DNA of 64,000 bases, taken from the NCBI RefSeq assembly GCF_001544695.2, contig NZ_FCOM02000004.1, forward strand, positions 1 through 64,000, written 5' to 3'. The stretch comes from Caballeronia arvi. GTDB taxonomy: Bacteria > Pseudomonadota > Gammaproteobacteria > Burkholderiales > Burkholderiaceae. Position 1 is the stretch's first letter. Each line of letters begins with the position of its first letter. Made by a program: the position numbers and the translations under genes. Shown here in pieces: positions 8,382 through 17,322 of the stretch. The notes under the pieces were generated by a model. It had not been told where the DNA came from. It saw only the letters and a list, made by a program, of their open reading frames with translations, and searched no databases.

Positions 8382-9302
8382 ATGCCCCAGCGCCTGCCAC
8401 CGCTCAACGCCCTGCGCCTCTTCGAAGCCGCCGCGCGCCATCGCAGTTTCAAGCTCGCCGCCGCCGAGCTGAACGTGACGCCCGGCGCCGTGAGCCACGG
8501 CATCGGCGCGCTCGAAACCATGCTCGGCGTCGAGCTGTTCGTGCGCGAGCCGCGCGGACTGTCGCTGAGCGCCGCCGGTGAACACTACCTGCCGTACATC
8601 GCCGAAGCGTTCTCGCTCATCGCCATCGGCACGCGATCGCTGCCCGACCAACGCACGCGCCGCTCCATTTCCATCACCTGCGCGCCGACGCTCGCCGCCC
8701 GCTGGCTCGTCCCGCGTCTCGCCGATTTCCGCGCGCGCTGGCCGAACATCGACGTGAGTGTGGACACCTCGCGCCGTCAGGCGGGCTTTCCCGTCGATGG
8801 CTTCGACTTCGGCCTGCGCCTGTCGCGCGGCCCGGTGGACGGCGCGTCGTGGCAGCGTCTCTTCGGCGAGCGGCTCGTGCCAGTTTGCAGTCCCGGCTAT
8901 CGCGCGATGCTGACCGGCGCAGACGGCAGCGCCGATCTCGCGCGCGCGACGCTCATCCACGTCGATACTGCGAGCCAGGACTGGCAGGCGTGGATGGACG
9001 GCGCGGGCATCGACGGTCTCGATCTTCACGGCGGCCTGCGTTTCGATACCGTCCAGCTCGCCTTCGATGCCGCCGCGGCCGGGCTCGGCGTCGTCATCGG
9101 GCGGCGGCCGCTCGTCGATCGCGAACTGACGGCGGGCACGCTCGTCGAAGCATCCGCAACGCGTGTCGAAACGCAAACGGCCTACTGGCTCTGCGAGACG
9201 CCGCAAGCCAGCGCCCGCGCGGATCTCGTCGCGTTCCGCAACTGGCTGATCGAGCAGGCGGCGGGTTTCGTCGAGATGGACGAGGAACGCCGTCACGGTT
9301 GA
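8382..9302 (+). CDS. LysR-family transcriptional regulator, GcvA-like
   Basis: A 306-residue LysR protein. The N-terminal winged helix-turn-helix is clear: LNALRLFEAAARHRSFKLAA, then LNVTPGAVSHGIGALE, ELFVREPRGLSLSAAGE. A substrate-binding-like effector domain fills the rest (from about residue 90), with the SARWLVPRL-type entry (TLAARWLVPRL) usual for GcvA relatives. It lies between two MFS genes on the same strand, so either could be its target. No operator could be assigned with confidence. Confidence 0.88.
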   Translation: MPQRLPPLNALRLFEAAARHRSFKLAAAELNVTPGAVSHGIGALETMLGVELFVREPRGLSLSAAGEHYLPYIAEAFSLIAIGTRSLPDQRTRRSISITCAPTLAARWLVPRLADFRARWPNIDVSVDTSRRQAGFPVDGFDFGLRLSRGPVDGASWQRLFGERLVPVCSPGYRAMLTGADGSADLARATLIHVDTASQDWQAWMDGAGIDGLDLHGGLRFDTVQLAFDAAAAGLGVVIGRRPLVDRELTAGTLVEASATRVETQTAYWLCETPQASARADLVAFRNWLIEQAAGFVEMDEERRHG

Positions 9303-9387
9303 ACTGCGCTCAACCGTCCGCGAAAACTTTTCGTTTGCCAGCACGGACGTTCGCCTGCGACGATGGCCGCAAGGAGGAACACGCGCC

Positions 9388-10638
9388 ATGCCGACCCTTT
9401 CCCCAACGACGAATCCGAGCCGCGCGACGGCGTGGGCGCTGATCGCCGCCGCCGCGCTGATCCTGAGCGCCGCGATGGGCGTGCGTCAGACCTTCGGGCT
9501 TTTCATCGGACCGTTTTCTTTCGATCGCGGATTGCCCGTCACACTGATCGCCTTCGCGATCGCGCTACACAACCTCGTGTGGGGCTTCGCGCAACCGTTC
9601 GCGGGCGCCGCCGCCGACCGCTACGGCGCGGCGCCCGTCGTCGCGACCGGCGCGGCCACATTTGCCGCCGGACTCACGCTCGCCGCCGCCGCGACATCCG
9701 GATGGATGCTCGTGCTCGGTCTCGGCTTGCTCGTCGGCATCGGCATCAGTTGCACGAGCTTCGGCGTTGTGCTCGCGACGGTCGGGCGCGTCGCGTCGCC
9801 GCAAACCCGCAGTGTCGCGATGGGCCTCGCCAGCGCGGGCGGCTCGCTCGGCCAGGTGCTGATGGTGCCGTTCGCGCAGGAAATCCGCGTGCATGCGGGC
9901 GTGGCGGCGTCGCTCTATGCGCTCGCCTTCGTGCTGCTCTTCGCCGCGCCGCTCGGCATCGTGCTCGATCGCGCGAGCCGCCGCCGGGGCGTGGCGACGT
10001 CATCGCACGAAACGCAACCTGCGACGATGCCGCTGCGCGAAACGCTGCGCTTCGCGACACGGCATCGCGGCTATCGGCTGCTGACGCTCGGCTTTTTCTC
10101 GTGCGGCTTCCAGCTCGCGTTCATCGCCACGCATTTGCCGGGTTATCTGATGCTGTGTCACATGCCGGTCGGGCTCGGTGCAACGGCGCTCGCGCTCATC
10201 GGCTTGTTCAACATGATCGGCAGTTGGGGATGCGGCTGGCTCGGCGGACGCTGGCGCCAGCAGCATGTGCTCGCATGGCTCTATCTGATTCGCGGCGGAG
10301 CGATCGCCCTCTTCGTGCTCCTGCCGACGACGAGCGTGTCCGTCGTCATCTTCGCCGCCGTGATGGGCCTGACCTGGCTCGGCACCGTGCCGCTGACCAA
10401 TGGCCTCATCGCGAAGGTGTTCGGCACGCGGCATCTCGGCACGCTGTTCGGCGTCGTGTTCCTGAGCCATCAGCTCGGCTCGTTTCTCGGCGCGTGGCTC
10501 GGCGGTTATGTGTTCGACACGACCGGCTCGTACTCGCTGATCTGGGGCGCGACGGCCATCGCGGGGCTCGTCGCGGCATTGCTGCACTTTCCTATCGACG
10601 ATAAACCCGTCACCGAGGAATCGCTCGCGGTGGCGTGA
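9388..10638 (+). CDS. MFS transporter
   Basis: A 416-residue membrane protein with about twelve hydrophobic segments. The start MGVRQTFGLFIGPFSFDRG and the loop GAAADRYGA after segment 2 fit the monocarboxylate-like/OFA branch of MFS proteins common in Burkholderiaceae. AAGGAGG lies about ten bases before the ATG. The gene follows the GcvA-like LysR gene with an 85-base gap and is probably under its control. The substrate is unknown. The next gene, on the opposite strand, ends four bases past its stop. Confidence 0.82.
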   Translation: MPTLSPTTNPSRATAWALIAAAALILSAAMGVRQTFGLFIGPFSFDRGLPVTLIAFAIALHNLVWGFAQPFAGAAADRYGAAPVVATGAATFAAGLTLAAAATSGWMLVLGLGLLVGIGISCTSFGVVLATVGRVASPQTRSVAMGLASAGGSLGQVLMVPFAQEIRVHAGVAASLYALAFVLLFAAPLGIVLDRASRRRGVATSSHETQPATMPLRETLRFATRHRGYRLLTLGFFSCGFQLAFIATHLPGYLMLCHMPVGLGATALALIGLFNMIGSWGCGWLGGRWRQQHVLAWLYLIRGGAIALFVLLPTTSVSVVIFAAVMGLTWLGTVPLTNGLIAKVFGTRHLGTLFGVVFLSHQLGSFLGAWLGGYVFDTTGSYSLIWGATAIAGLVAALLHFPIDDKPVTEESLAVA

Positions 10639-10642
10639 CGCT

Positions 10643-11008
10643 TCAGCTTCCGTCCGAGGCGTCCGGATGCAGGCAGCCGCGCACCATCGTCTCATACAGC
10701 GGGGCGGCGATGCGCCGCTCGAAATACTCGACGAGCGTCTTGCCCGCATCCTTCCTGACGCTCACGCCGATCGTCACACCCTTGAAAAACGTCTGCGCAC
10801 GCAGGCGAACCGCGCCTTCCCGCTTCACGCGGCTCAAACCGCGCGTGCCGCTTTTCCAGCGCGAAGCGATGCACGCTTCCACCGATGACGCCGTCGCCGT
10901 CGTGCGCGCCTCGAACGCGGGCGACATCGAAAACACGCTGTCCTGCCGCGAACACGCAGCGAGCACGATGCACAAGCCGATTGCCGATGCGAAGCGTGGT
11001 CGTTTCAT
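10643..11008 (-). CDS. Small putative lipoprotein of unknown function
   Basis: A 121-residue protein with a lipoprotein signal: positive start MKRPR, hydrophobic stretch, and lipobox LAAC with the modified cysteine near residue 19. The mature part is basic and has no domain I recognise; a motif TFFKGVTIGVSVRKDAGKTLVEYFERRIAAPLYE lies toward the C-terminus. It follows the penicillin-binding-protein gene on the same strand after nine bases and may be co-transcribed. An envelope role is inferred from the signal and the neighbour only. Confidence 0.6.
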   Translation of the reverse strand: MKRPRFASAIGLCIVLAACSRQDSVFSMSPAFEARTTATASSVEACIASRWKSGTRGLSRVKREGAVRLRAQTFFKGVTIGVSVRKDAGKTLVEYFERRIAAPLYETMVRGCLHPDASDGS

Positions 11009-11017
11009 CGCGTGTCG

Positions 11018-11839
11018 TCAGCGCCTCATCAGCCAGCTCCGCAGCCTCTCCGCGTCCTGAAAGTGCCCATGCACGGCAGGCGCACCGAGGATGACGAAGA
11101 GCGTCGGACGCCCATGCACCGACGCGACGACGATGAGGCAATGTCCCGCCTCGTTCGTGAAGCCGGTCTTCTGCAAACCAACGTGCCATGAATCGCGATA
11201 CACGAGCGGATCGGTATTGCGATACACGAGCGGCCCGTCGCCGCCGAGCACCAGCTTGTGATGCGAAGTCGCGAATTCGCGGATCGTCGGATAGCGATAC
11301 GCCGCGCGCGCGAGCCGCGTGAGATCGCGTGCGGTCGATACATTGCGCGGCGAAAGACCGGTCGGATCGACGAAACGGCTGCGGTTCATGTGCAGCCGCT
11401 TCGCGGTGCGGTTCATCGCACGCACGAAGCCCGCGCGGCCGCCGGGATAGTCGCGGCTCAGCGCGAACGCGGCGCGATTCTCCGACGACATCAGCGCGAT
11501 ATGGAGCATCGTCTTGCGCAGCAGAAGCGAACCGACGGGCAAACGCGAGCGCGACCACTTGAGGCGATCGACGTCGGCATCGGTGATGCGCGCGGGCTTA
11601 AGTAGCGAATGCTTCGAGTCGAGCACGACCATCGCTGTGAGCAGCTTGGTGAGCGATGCGATGGGCAGACGCGCATCGGCGTGCTTCGCGTAGAGCGTGC
11701 GGCCGGTGCCCAGATCGACGGCGATCGCGGCACGCGCCTGCACGGCGGGTTGCTTCGCGGCAGCGCGCTTCGCGTGCGCGATGAGCGGCACGAGGCTCGC
11801 GAAGATGAAAACGATGAAGAAGAGATGGAGTTTAAGCAT
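11018..11839 (-). CDS. pbpG: D-alanyl-D-alanine endopeptidase, PBP7-type
   Basis: The 273-residue periplasmic enzyme cleaves D-alanyl-meso-diaminopimelyl cross-links in peptidoglycan. A signal peptide (about residues 1-23) precedes a peptidase S11 domain with all three active-site motifs: S62-L-T-K65, S119-E-N121, and KTG in the segment LQKTGFTNEAG. Length fits PBP7/PbpG rather than the longer DD-carboxypeptidases. The ATG at 11839 is preferred because it puts the signal peptide at the N-terminus; an in-frame ATG twenty codons upstream would add a basic leader. A small lipoprotein gene follows nine bases downstream. Confidence 0.87.
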   Translation of the reverse strand: MLKLHLFFIVFIFASLVPLIAHAKRAAAKQPAVQARAAIAVDLGTGRTLYAKHADARLPIASLTKLLTAMVVLDSKHSLLKPARITDADVDRLKWSRSRLPVGSLLLRKTMLHIALMSSENRAAFALSRDYPGGRAGFVRAMNRTAKRLHMNRSRFVDPTGLSPRNVSTARDLTRLARAAYRYPTIREFATSHHKLVLGGDGPLVYRNTDPLVYRDSWHVGLQKTGFTNEAGHCLIVVASVHGRPTLFVILGAPAVHGHFQDAERLRSWLMRR

Positions 11840-11957
11840 GACGCGTTCGGATGCGCGTCGATGAGCGTCGATGTGGCGGCATGGTGCGGCGGCGGGCAAA
11901 AGACCCGCTACCGTAAGTTGCGCGCCTTAAGCGAAACTTAAACTGCGCATGATGTCT

Positions 11958-13190
11958 TTATCGTGTGCGCGCCCAATGCGCGAGCCCCGCGCACGCGATC
12001 AGCAGGCTGCCCGTCGCGAAGAACACGGCGTGCAGCCCGAACCACACGCCGATCTGCCCGCCGATCACCGGCCCGATGACCTGCCCGCTGAACTGTGCCG
12101 ATTGCAGATAGCCGAGCATCTGCCCGCTGCCATTTTCATCGACGGCGCCGCGCGCGAGCTTCGCGATCGAAGGCAGCAGCCCGGCGAGCGTCATGCCCAT
12201 CACAACGCGCAGCGCGGCAAGCTCCCACCACTGATGCACGAACGCCTGCGGAATCATCGCGATGCCCGTGAGCACCAGACATCCGACGATCACATTCCAG
12301 CTTCCGATGCGATCCGCGAGCGCCCCGAGCCGCGCCGCCGTCAGCATGCTGCCGAGCGCGGAGCACGCCATCACGACGCCCGCGATGCGCGCCACATGAT
12401 CCGCCGACACGCCCAGGCCCCCGATATAAACGGTGATGACCGGCTCGATCGACATATTGGCGAGCAGCACCATCATCGCGGTCGCGAGCAGCGCGGCGAC
12501 GACCCCGTAGTTCGTGCGATGCGCCCGTGCCGACGCCGCGTGCGTCGCGCGCTTCTTCGCATCGCCGCGATGAAAGTCTTCCTTCACGAGAACGATGGTG
12601 AAGAACGCGGCCACCGCGATCATCGCCGCGCCCGCGAAGAAGGTCCCGCGAATGCCGATCAGTCCCGGCAGCAATCCGCCGATGAGCGGCCCGGCGAGAT
12701 TGCCCGCGAGCGCGCCCGTCGACAGAATGCCGAGCGCCCACCCTGCCCGTTCGCGCGGCGCCTGCGTGCCGATCATCACCGTCGATGCCGACGCGTAGCC
12801 GCCGAGCAGCCCCGCGAGCAAACGCAGCGCGACCAGTTGTTGCACCGAATGCGCGACGCCGATCAGTGACATCACAACGGCCATGCCGAGCGCGGCGCGC
12901 ACGAGCATCGGCTTGCGGCCGTATCGATCCGCGAGACGGCCCCAAAGCGGCGCGGTGACGGCGGTGCCGAGAAACGTCGCGCTGAACGCGACGCCCGACC
13001 ATTCGATCACTGCCGCCTGCGACTCGACGCCGAGCTGCCGCACGTACAGCGGCAGAAACGGCAGCAGCATGCTGAGGCTCACGAGCGTCGTGAAGGAGCC
13101 GAACACGCACACCGCGAGATTGCGCCGCCAGTAGTGTTCGTTGCGTTCGGCGTAGCCGCGCGGCATCGCCGCCTGAAAGACCTGACTCAT
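11958..13190 (-). CDS. MFS transporter (drug-efflux type), fused in frame to the upstream MFS gene
   Basis: From its own ATG at 13190 this is a 410-residue MFS protein with about twelve hydrophobic segments and the loop motif GRLADRYGRKPMLVRAA after segment 2, typical of multidrug-efflux MFS proteins. The N-terminus carries the cytoplasmic lead PRGYAERNEHYWRRNL. The gene upstream ends in a frameshift that joins both into a single 809-codon frame (14387 to 11958). Before that change the stop and start would have overlapped as ATGA, which implies translational coupling. Whether this half is still translated from its own start, or only as a fusion, cannot be seen from the sequence. Substrate unknown. 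Confidence 0.8.
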   Translation of the reverse strand: MSQVFQAAMPRGYAERNEHYWRRNLAVCVFGSFTTLVSLSMLLPFLPLYVRQLGVESQAAVIEWSGVAFSATFLGTAVTAPLWGRLADRYGRKPMLVRAALGMAVVMSLIGVAHSVQQLVALRLLAGLLGGYASASTVMIGTQAPRERAGWALGILSTGALAGNLAGPLIGGLLPGLIGIRGTFFAGAAMIAVAAFFTIVLVKEDFHRGDAKKRATHAASARAHRTNYGVVAALLATAMMVLLANMSIEPVITVYIGGLGVSADHVARIAGVVMACSALGSMLTAARLGALADRIGSWNVIVGCLVLTGIAMIPQAFVHQWWELAALRVVMGMTLAGLLPSIAKLARGAVDENGSGQMLGYLQSAQFSGQVIGPVIGGQIGVWFGLHAVFFATGSLLIACAGLAHWARTR

Positions 13191-14387
13191 TTCGACCTCG
13201 ACGCGGCGAACAGATCCACGACGAGCGCGACCGCGAGCGCGCCTGCGCCGATCGCAAACAGCAGGCGATAATCCGCCGCTGTTCGAAAACAGAAACGACA
13301 AACCGTATGCGGCGAGCGCCTGCAGCACGGCGAATCCGGTCGTCGCGGTGCTCCATGCGCCCTTCTGCGCGGCCGGATGATGCGCCAGCAGTTCGTTCAC
13401 GCGTCCGAGCACGAGCGGCACGATGCCCGGCGTGAACGCACCGACCAGCACGCTCGACACCATCAGCAAACCGGTGTTCGATGAAATCGCCGGCAGCGCC
13501 ACGGCCACCAGTTGAATCAGAAACGCGACGCGAAGCGCACGCCCGAATCCTGCGCGATCCGCGAGATGACCGGCCAGAAGCGGTCCGACAATGGCGCCGA
13601 GCCCATACAGCACCCAGTATTGCGCGCCCGCATCGACGCCCTTGCCGAGGCCGCGCGCGACGAAATCGACGAGAAAGATCATGTGCGGCACGAGCCCGAC
13701 CGCATTCAGCGCGTACTCGGCGAAAAGCGCGCGCAACGCGCGCGGCGCTGGCGTCTTCACATGGGTGTGCACGTTCGTTTGCGCAGGACGCGGCGCATCC
13801 TGCGGGGGCCAGCCGTTCCACGCGACGATCGTCAGCAGCAGCGACACCACCGCCAGGCCGAGCCACGTCTCGGTGAGCCCTTGCCGCAGCAGCAGCGGCA
13901 CGATCGTCCCCGATGCGGCGATGCCGAGCCCGATGCCGGTGAAGATCGCGCCGCTCGCGAAACCGCGGCGCGACGGCGCGACGTGCGCGATGATCGTCGG
14001 CGCGGCGAGCACCATCAGCGCGCCGCCCGAAATGCCCGACAGAAAGCGCCACGCGAAAAACCACAGAAACGAAACCGGAAAGGCGCACGCGACGAACGCG
14101 ATCGTCGCGAGCACCATCATCGCGCGCAGAACGGTGGCGGCGCGCGCGTGCCGCGCGAGCAGGCCCGCCGCGAGCGCGCCCGCGAGATAACCGCCGAGAT
14201 TGGCCGCGCCGAGATAAGCCGCCGTCGACGCCGGAAACCAGTGCGCGCCGATGATCGCCGGCAACAGCGGCGTGTAGGCAAAGCGCGCGAGCCCGATGCC
14301 GACGAGACTCGCACTTGCGCCGGCGAGCACTCCGCGCCAGATTGGAAACGCTCCGCTTTCCGATCGATTCAAGACTGCGTCTTGCAT
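13187..14387 (-). pseudogene. YbfB/YjiJ-family MFS transporter with C-terminal frameshift
   Basis: The first 330 or so residues read as a normal YbfB/YjiJ-type MFS protein (GLARFAYTPLLPAIIG at the start, GYLAGALAAGLLARHARA after segment 2). After YGLSFLFSNSGG the frame changes to arginine-rich nonsense. Inserting two bases (GGCGG-CG-ATTAT) restores DYRLLFAIGAGALAVALVV and a terminal LFAASRSK followed by TGA overlapping the next ATG. The gene therefore looks damaged by a 2-base deletion near 13275. The result is an open fusion to the next MFS gene rather than an early stop. The start ATG at 14387 has GGAGG four bases upstream. A sequencing error is possible. Confidence 0.75.
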
Positions 14388-14496
14388 ACGGCCTCCACTG
14401 CTGCATCGGGCGCGGACCACGCACCCTTCCATGAAGGCCAGTCTATATTCGATCGAATGAAGAGAGAATCGTCGCGAACCGGAAGTCAATCTTCCG

Positions 14497-15420
14497 CTAG
14501 GCGGTTGAATCGAGTTGCAGTTGTCTGAACTGGCGGCGCAGGCGCGGCGTGGCGAAATCGACGAATGCGCGCACTTTCGGCACCGAAAGGCGTCCGTGCG
14601 GCGTGAGCAGATGCACCGGCAACGGCGCATGCTCGCTGTCCGTCAGCACGATTTGCAGCGACTTGTCCTTCACTTCCTTCGCGACATGATAGGAAAAGAG
14701 CCGCGTGAGTCCGTGACCGTCGACGGCCGACGCCACCGCCGCCCGCACCGTATTCACGATGAAGCGCGGCGCGAATTGCACGACCTGCGGAATCGTCGAG
14801 CCGCCCGATGTCGGAAAGCTCCATGAATCAAGGCCGAAATGCGTCATCGAAATGATTCGATGCTGCGCGAGATCGGCAGGCTTTCCGATGCGCGGATGCT
14901 TCGCGAGATAGCGCGGCGACGCCGCCACGACGCGCCGCACTTCGCCCACGGGAATCGCGATCAGCGTCGAGTCCGACAGATGCGCGATGCGCAGCGCGAC
15001 ATCGATGCCTTCGTCGATCAGGCTCACGGGCCGGTCGAGCAGTTGCAGGCGCACGGAGACGGCGGGAAAGCGCGCCAGAAAATCGTCGAGCAGCGGGCGC
15101 AGGATGTCTTCGCCGGCCGCGACGGGCGCGGTGATCGTCAGCAGGCCGCGCGGCGCGGCGCGCTCGTGCGCGATCAGCAAGTCGGCTTCTTCGAGATCGG
15201 TGAGGATGCGGCGGCACGCGGCGGCATAGCGCTCGCCCGCTTCGGAAAGCCGGATCGTGCGCGTCGTGCGATGAAGCAAGGCCGTGCCGGTATGTTCCTC
15301 GAGAAAGGCGATCGCGCGGCTCACGGCGGCGGGCGAACGGCCGAGCCGCCGCCCCGCGCCCGCCAGGCTGCCTTCGTCCAGCGTGGCGATGAAGACCTTC
15401 ATCGCGTCGATTCGGTCCAT
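14497..15420 (-). CDS. LysR-family transcriptional regulator
   Basis: A 307-residue LysR protein with the N-terminal helix-turn-helix MKVFIATLDEGSLAGAGRRL, RSPAAVSRAIAFLEE, LLHRTTRTIRLSEAGE and the ARGLLTITAPVAAGE-like entry (APRGLLTITAPVAAGE) to the effector domain, as in the large CrgA/AaeR-like group. It sits 110 bases upstream of the two leftward MFS genes on the same strand, so it may regulate them or be co-transcribed. No ligand can be inferred. Confidence 0.88.
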   Translation of the reverse strand: MDRIDAMKVFIATLDEGSLAGAGRRLGRSPAAVSRAIAFLEEHTGTALLHRTTRTIRLSEAGERYAAACRRILTDLEEADLLIAHERAAPRGLLTITAPVAAGEDILRPLLDDFLARFPAVSVRLQLLDRPVSLIDEGIDVALRIAHLSDSTLIAIPVGEVRRVVAASPRYLAKHPRIGKPADLAQHRIISMTHFGLDSWSFPTSGGSTIPQVVQFAPRFIVNTVRAAVASAVDGHGLTRLFSYHVAKEVKDKSLQIVLTDSEHAPLPVHLLTPHGRLSVPKVRAFVDFATPRLRRQFRQLQLDSTA

Positions 15421-15499
15421 GTCGGCTCGGGCTTCGCTCAGGTTCGATGAAGCGCCCAGTCTACCGGACCGAATCGCCGGATCGCGGCGACGAAACGCG

Positions 15500-15916
15500 T
15501 CAGACCACCGAGATCGTCACGTCGATGTTGCTCTTCAGCGCCTTCGAGTACGGGCAAGTCTGATGCGCCAGATTCGCGATCTCTTCGGCCACCGCGCGCT
15601 CGATACCCGGCAGGCTCACGTTCAAACGCGCACGCAGCAGATACGCTTCGCCCGCCATGCCGAGATCCACTTCGGCATCGACGGCGGTGTCGGCGGGCAG
15701 GCGCGTCTTCAGCTTCGCGGCGGCCTTGCCCATCGCGCCGATGAAACACGCGGACCAGCCCGCGGCGAGCATCTGCTCGGGGTTGGTGCCCGCGCCCGCC
15801 GATCCAGGCGGCGACAGCTTGACGTCGAGACGGCCATCGGTGCTCTTCGCGTGGCCTTCGCGGCCTCCGACGACGCGGGTTTTGCCGGTGTACAGGACGG
15901 TGTCGATCTGGGTCAT
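15500..15916 (-). CDS. ohr: Organic hydroperoxide resistance protein, Ohr
   Basis: A 138-residue cytoplasmic thiol peroxidase of the OsmC/Ohr family, which reduces organic and fatty-acid hydroperoxides. The two catalytic cysteines are in the expected places: Cys57 in GWSACFIGA and Cys121 in HQTCPYSKA. The N-terminal TGKTRVVGGREGHAKS and the PEQMLAAGWSACF segment mark it as Ohr rather than OsmC. The usual MarR-type regulator OhrR is not next to it. Two small secreted-protein genes lie upstream on the same strand; the OmpR/thioredoxin block follows further right. Confidence 0.92.
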   Translation of the reverse strand: MTQIDTVLYTGKTRVVGGREGHAKSTDGRLDVKLSPPGSAGAGTNPEQMLAAGWSACFIGAMGKAAAKLKTRLPADTAVDAEVDLGMAGEAYLLRARLNVSLPGIERAVAEEIANLAHQTCPYSKALKSNIDVTISVV

Positions 15917-15954
15917 GATGAATTCCTCTTGGTTCGTTCGAAAGGTGGATTGAC

Positions 15955-16227
15955 TTAGTGATGCGCGAAGAGTCGGGCGACGTCGTTCGTCGCTACACCA
16001 CGCCCGCCCGATTGCGAGACGGTGTCGCCCATGCCGCCGTAGGCTTGCATCGGCATGGCGGCGCTTTCGCTGGCGATGGTCTGCGCGCTCACGCCGCGCT
16101 GCGAGGCGGGCGCACCCGCGAGCGGGTCGTAGTGCGGCGCGGGGCCGTAGCCGCTGCTGGCGAAGGCGGAGCCGGCTGCGACGGCGCTGATGGCGAGAAC
16201 TGTGGCGGTGACGAGTTGCTTGATCAT
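15955..16227 (-). CDS. Small secreted protein of unknown function
   Basis: A 90-residue protein starting with a typical signal peptide (MIKQLVTATVLAISAVAAGSAFA, cleavage after about residue 23). The mature 65 residues are low in charge and rich in Gly, Ser and Ala (SGYGPAPHYDPLAGAP, MPMQAYGGMGDT). AGAGG precedes the ATG. No domain is recognised. It lies next to a DUF4148 protein of similar size and may be a diverged relative, as Burkholderiaceae often carry tandem sets of such small periplasmic proteins. Confidence 0.6.
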   Translation of the reverse strand: MIKQLVTATVLAISAVAAGSAFASSGYGPAPHYDPLAGAPASQRGVSAQTIASESAAMPMQAYGGMGDTVSQSGGRGVATNDVARLFAHH

Positions 16228-16265
16228 GATGGGCCTCTTTGTCGTGGTTTCAATGAGCGTTCGAA

Positions 16266-16487
16266 TCAGCTGCCTTGATACAGGCTGCGCAATGCGGCGA
16301 TCTGGCCGTCGCGTTGTGCCTGCACCAGCTCTTGTTTGACTTCGGCGCGGGTCTTGCCGGCATACGTGTGATTCGCGACGGCCTGCTGCGTCTGCACGTC
16401 CACCGGGTTGTGGTTGGTCATGGCGGCATGAGCAACACCGGTCATGGCGCTGGCGACGAGAGCGAAAGCAACGATCGTGGATTTCAT
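16266..16487 (-). CDS. DUF4148-family small periplasmic protein
   Basis: A 73-residue protein from the ATG at 16487, chosen because AAGGAG lies seven bases upstream; an in-frame ATG eight codons earlier lacks one. A signal peptide (about residues 1-21) is followed by the DUF4148 signature GKTRAEVKQELVQAQRDG near the C-terminus. The family is abundant in Burkholderiaceae and has no known function. It precedes the second small secreted gene on the same strand, and one copy of the GTATC-rich repeat lies about 155 bases upstream. Confidence 0.75.
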   Translation of the reverse strand: MKSTIVAFALVASAMTGVAHAAMTNHNPVDVQTQQAVANHTYAGKTRAEVKQELVQAQRDGQIAALRSLYQGS

Positions 16488-16640
16488 GGTGTTTCTCCTT
16501 GGGCGGATCAATCAGTCTGTCGAATGTGTTTCTGCACTTCGGCTTTCGCAGTGTTCGCTTTGCGTTTCACTCGTTTGCCGTCGTTGTGTGTATTTGAAGG
16601 CTTGCAGGTATCTGGCATGTGTCCTGAAACCGGGTGCTGT

Positions 16641-16684
16641 GCAATGTTTTGTATCGTGTTCGTTCCAGATACATTGCGATACGA
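16641..16684 (-). promoter_or_regulatory. GTATC-rich repeat, copy A, upstream of the DUF4148 gene
   Basis: The plus strand reads GCAATGTTTTGTATCGTG, nine bases, GATACATTGCGATACGAA. It contains three GTATC/GATAC units in a fixed spacing. The same arrangement recurs at 17323-17368, 680 bases away, with two changes in the first arm and two in the second. The pair brackets the thioredoxin gene, and both copies stand upstream of leftward genes. The OmpR-type regulator at 17553 is the likely binder, by inference. Confidence 0.55.
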
Positions 16685-16693
16685 ATGCCCGGT

Positions 16694-17221
16694 TCAGTGC
16701 TCGGCCAGCAGCTTTTCGATGGCCGCTTCGGTCTGCGCGTAATCGCCTTCACCGACGTGCGAATAGACCACGCGCCCGTGCTTGTCGATGAGATAGAACG
16801 CCGGCCAATACTGATTGCCGTATGCCGCCCACGTCGCATAGCGGTTGTCCTGCGCGACCGGGTACGTGATCCCGAAACGCTCGACGGCGCGCTTCACGTT
16901 GTTCGTGTCCTGCTCGAACGGAAACTCGGGCGTATGCACGCCGACCACGACGAGCCCTTTGTCCTTGTATTTCTGATGCCACGACTGCACGGCCGGCAGC
17001 GTGTTGATGCAGTTGCCGCACGCGAAGGTCCAGAAGTCGACGAGCACGACCTTGCCACGCAACTGAGCGAGCGTGAGGGGCGCGCTGTTGATCCAGGTGT
17101 CGATGCCGGCGAATTCCGGCGCAGCGTGGGCGTTAATGTCGGCGCTGGCGGGCGCGGGCGCGACCGCGGCGCACGCGGCCAGTCCTGCGCATGCGGCGGC
17201 TTTCCTGATTGCAGCAAACAT
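16694..17221 (-). CDS. TlpA-like periplasmic thioredoxin-fold protein
   Basis: A 175-residue protein with a signal peptide (about residues 1-27) and a thioredoxin/AhpC-TSA fold. The redox pair is C68-G-N-C71 in FWTFACGNCINTLP, and the cis-proline region is YWPAFYLID. The APEFAGIDTWINSAPLTLAQLRGKVVLVDFW entry is like the thioredoxin domain of DipZ-type proteins. It should act as an exported disulfide reductase or thiol carrier. Repeat copy B lies about 100 bases upstream, between it and the rightward two-component genes, so it is probably part of their regulon. Confidence 0.85.
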   Translation of the reverse strand: MFAAIRKAAACAGLAACAAVAPAPASADINAHAAPEFAGIDTWINSAPLTLAQLRGKVVLVDFWTFACGNCINTLPAVQSWHQKYKDKGLVVVGVHTPEFPFEQDTNNVKRAVERFGITYPVAQDNRYATWAAYGNQYWPAFYLIDKHGRVVYSHVGEGDYAQTEAAIEKLLAEH

Positions 17222-17322
17222 GATGAAGTCCTCTCGATGCGGTGAAAGCCGACGTTCTCATCGGCATGACCGCATTGGACTGCTCGCGCGTATCCCGCTT
17301 GTGTCGGGGAAAGGCGCATTGC

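Noticed and set aside
11958-14387. The 809-residue double transporter as an ancestral natural fusion
   Set aside because: The arginine-rich junction and the exact recovery of a normal C-terminus with two added bases point to a recent frameshift.
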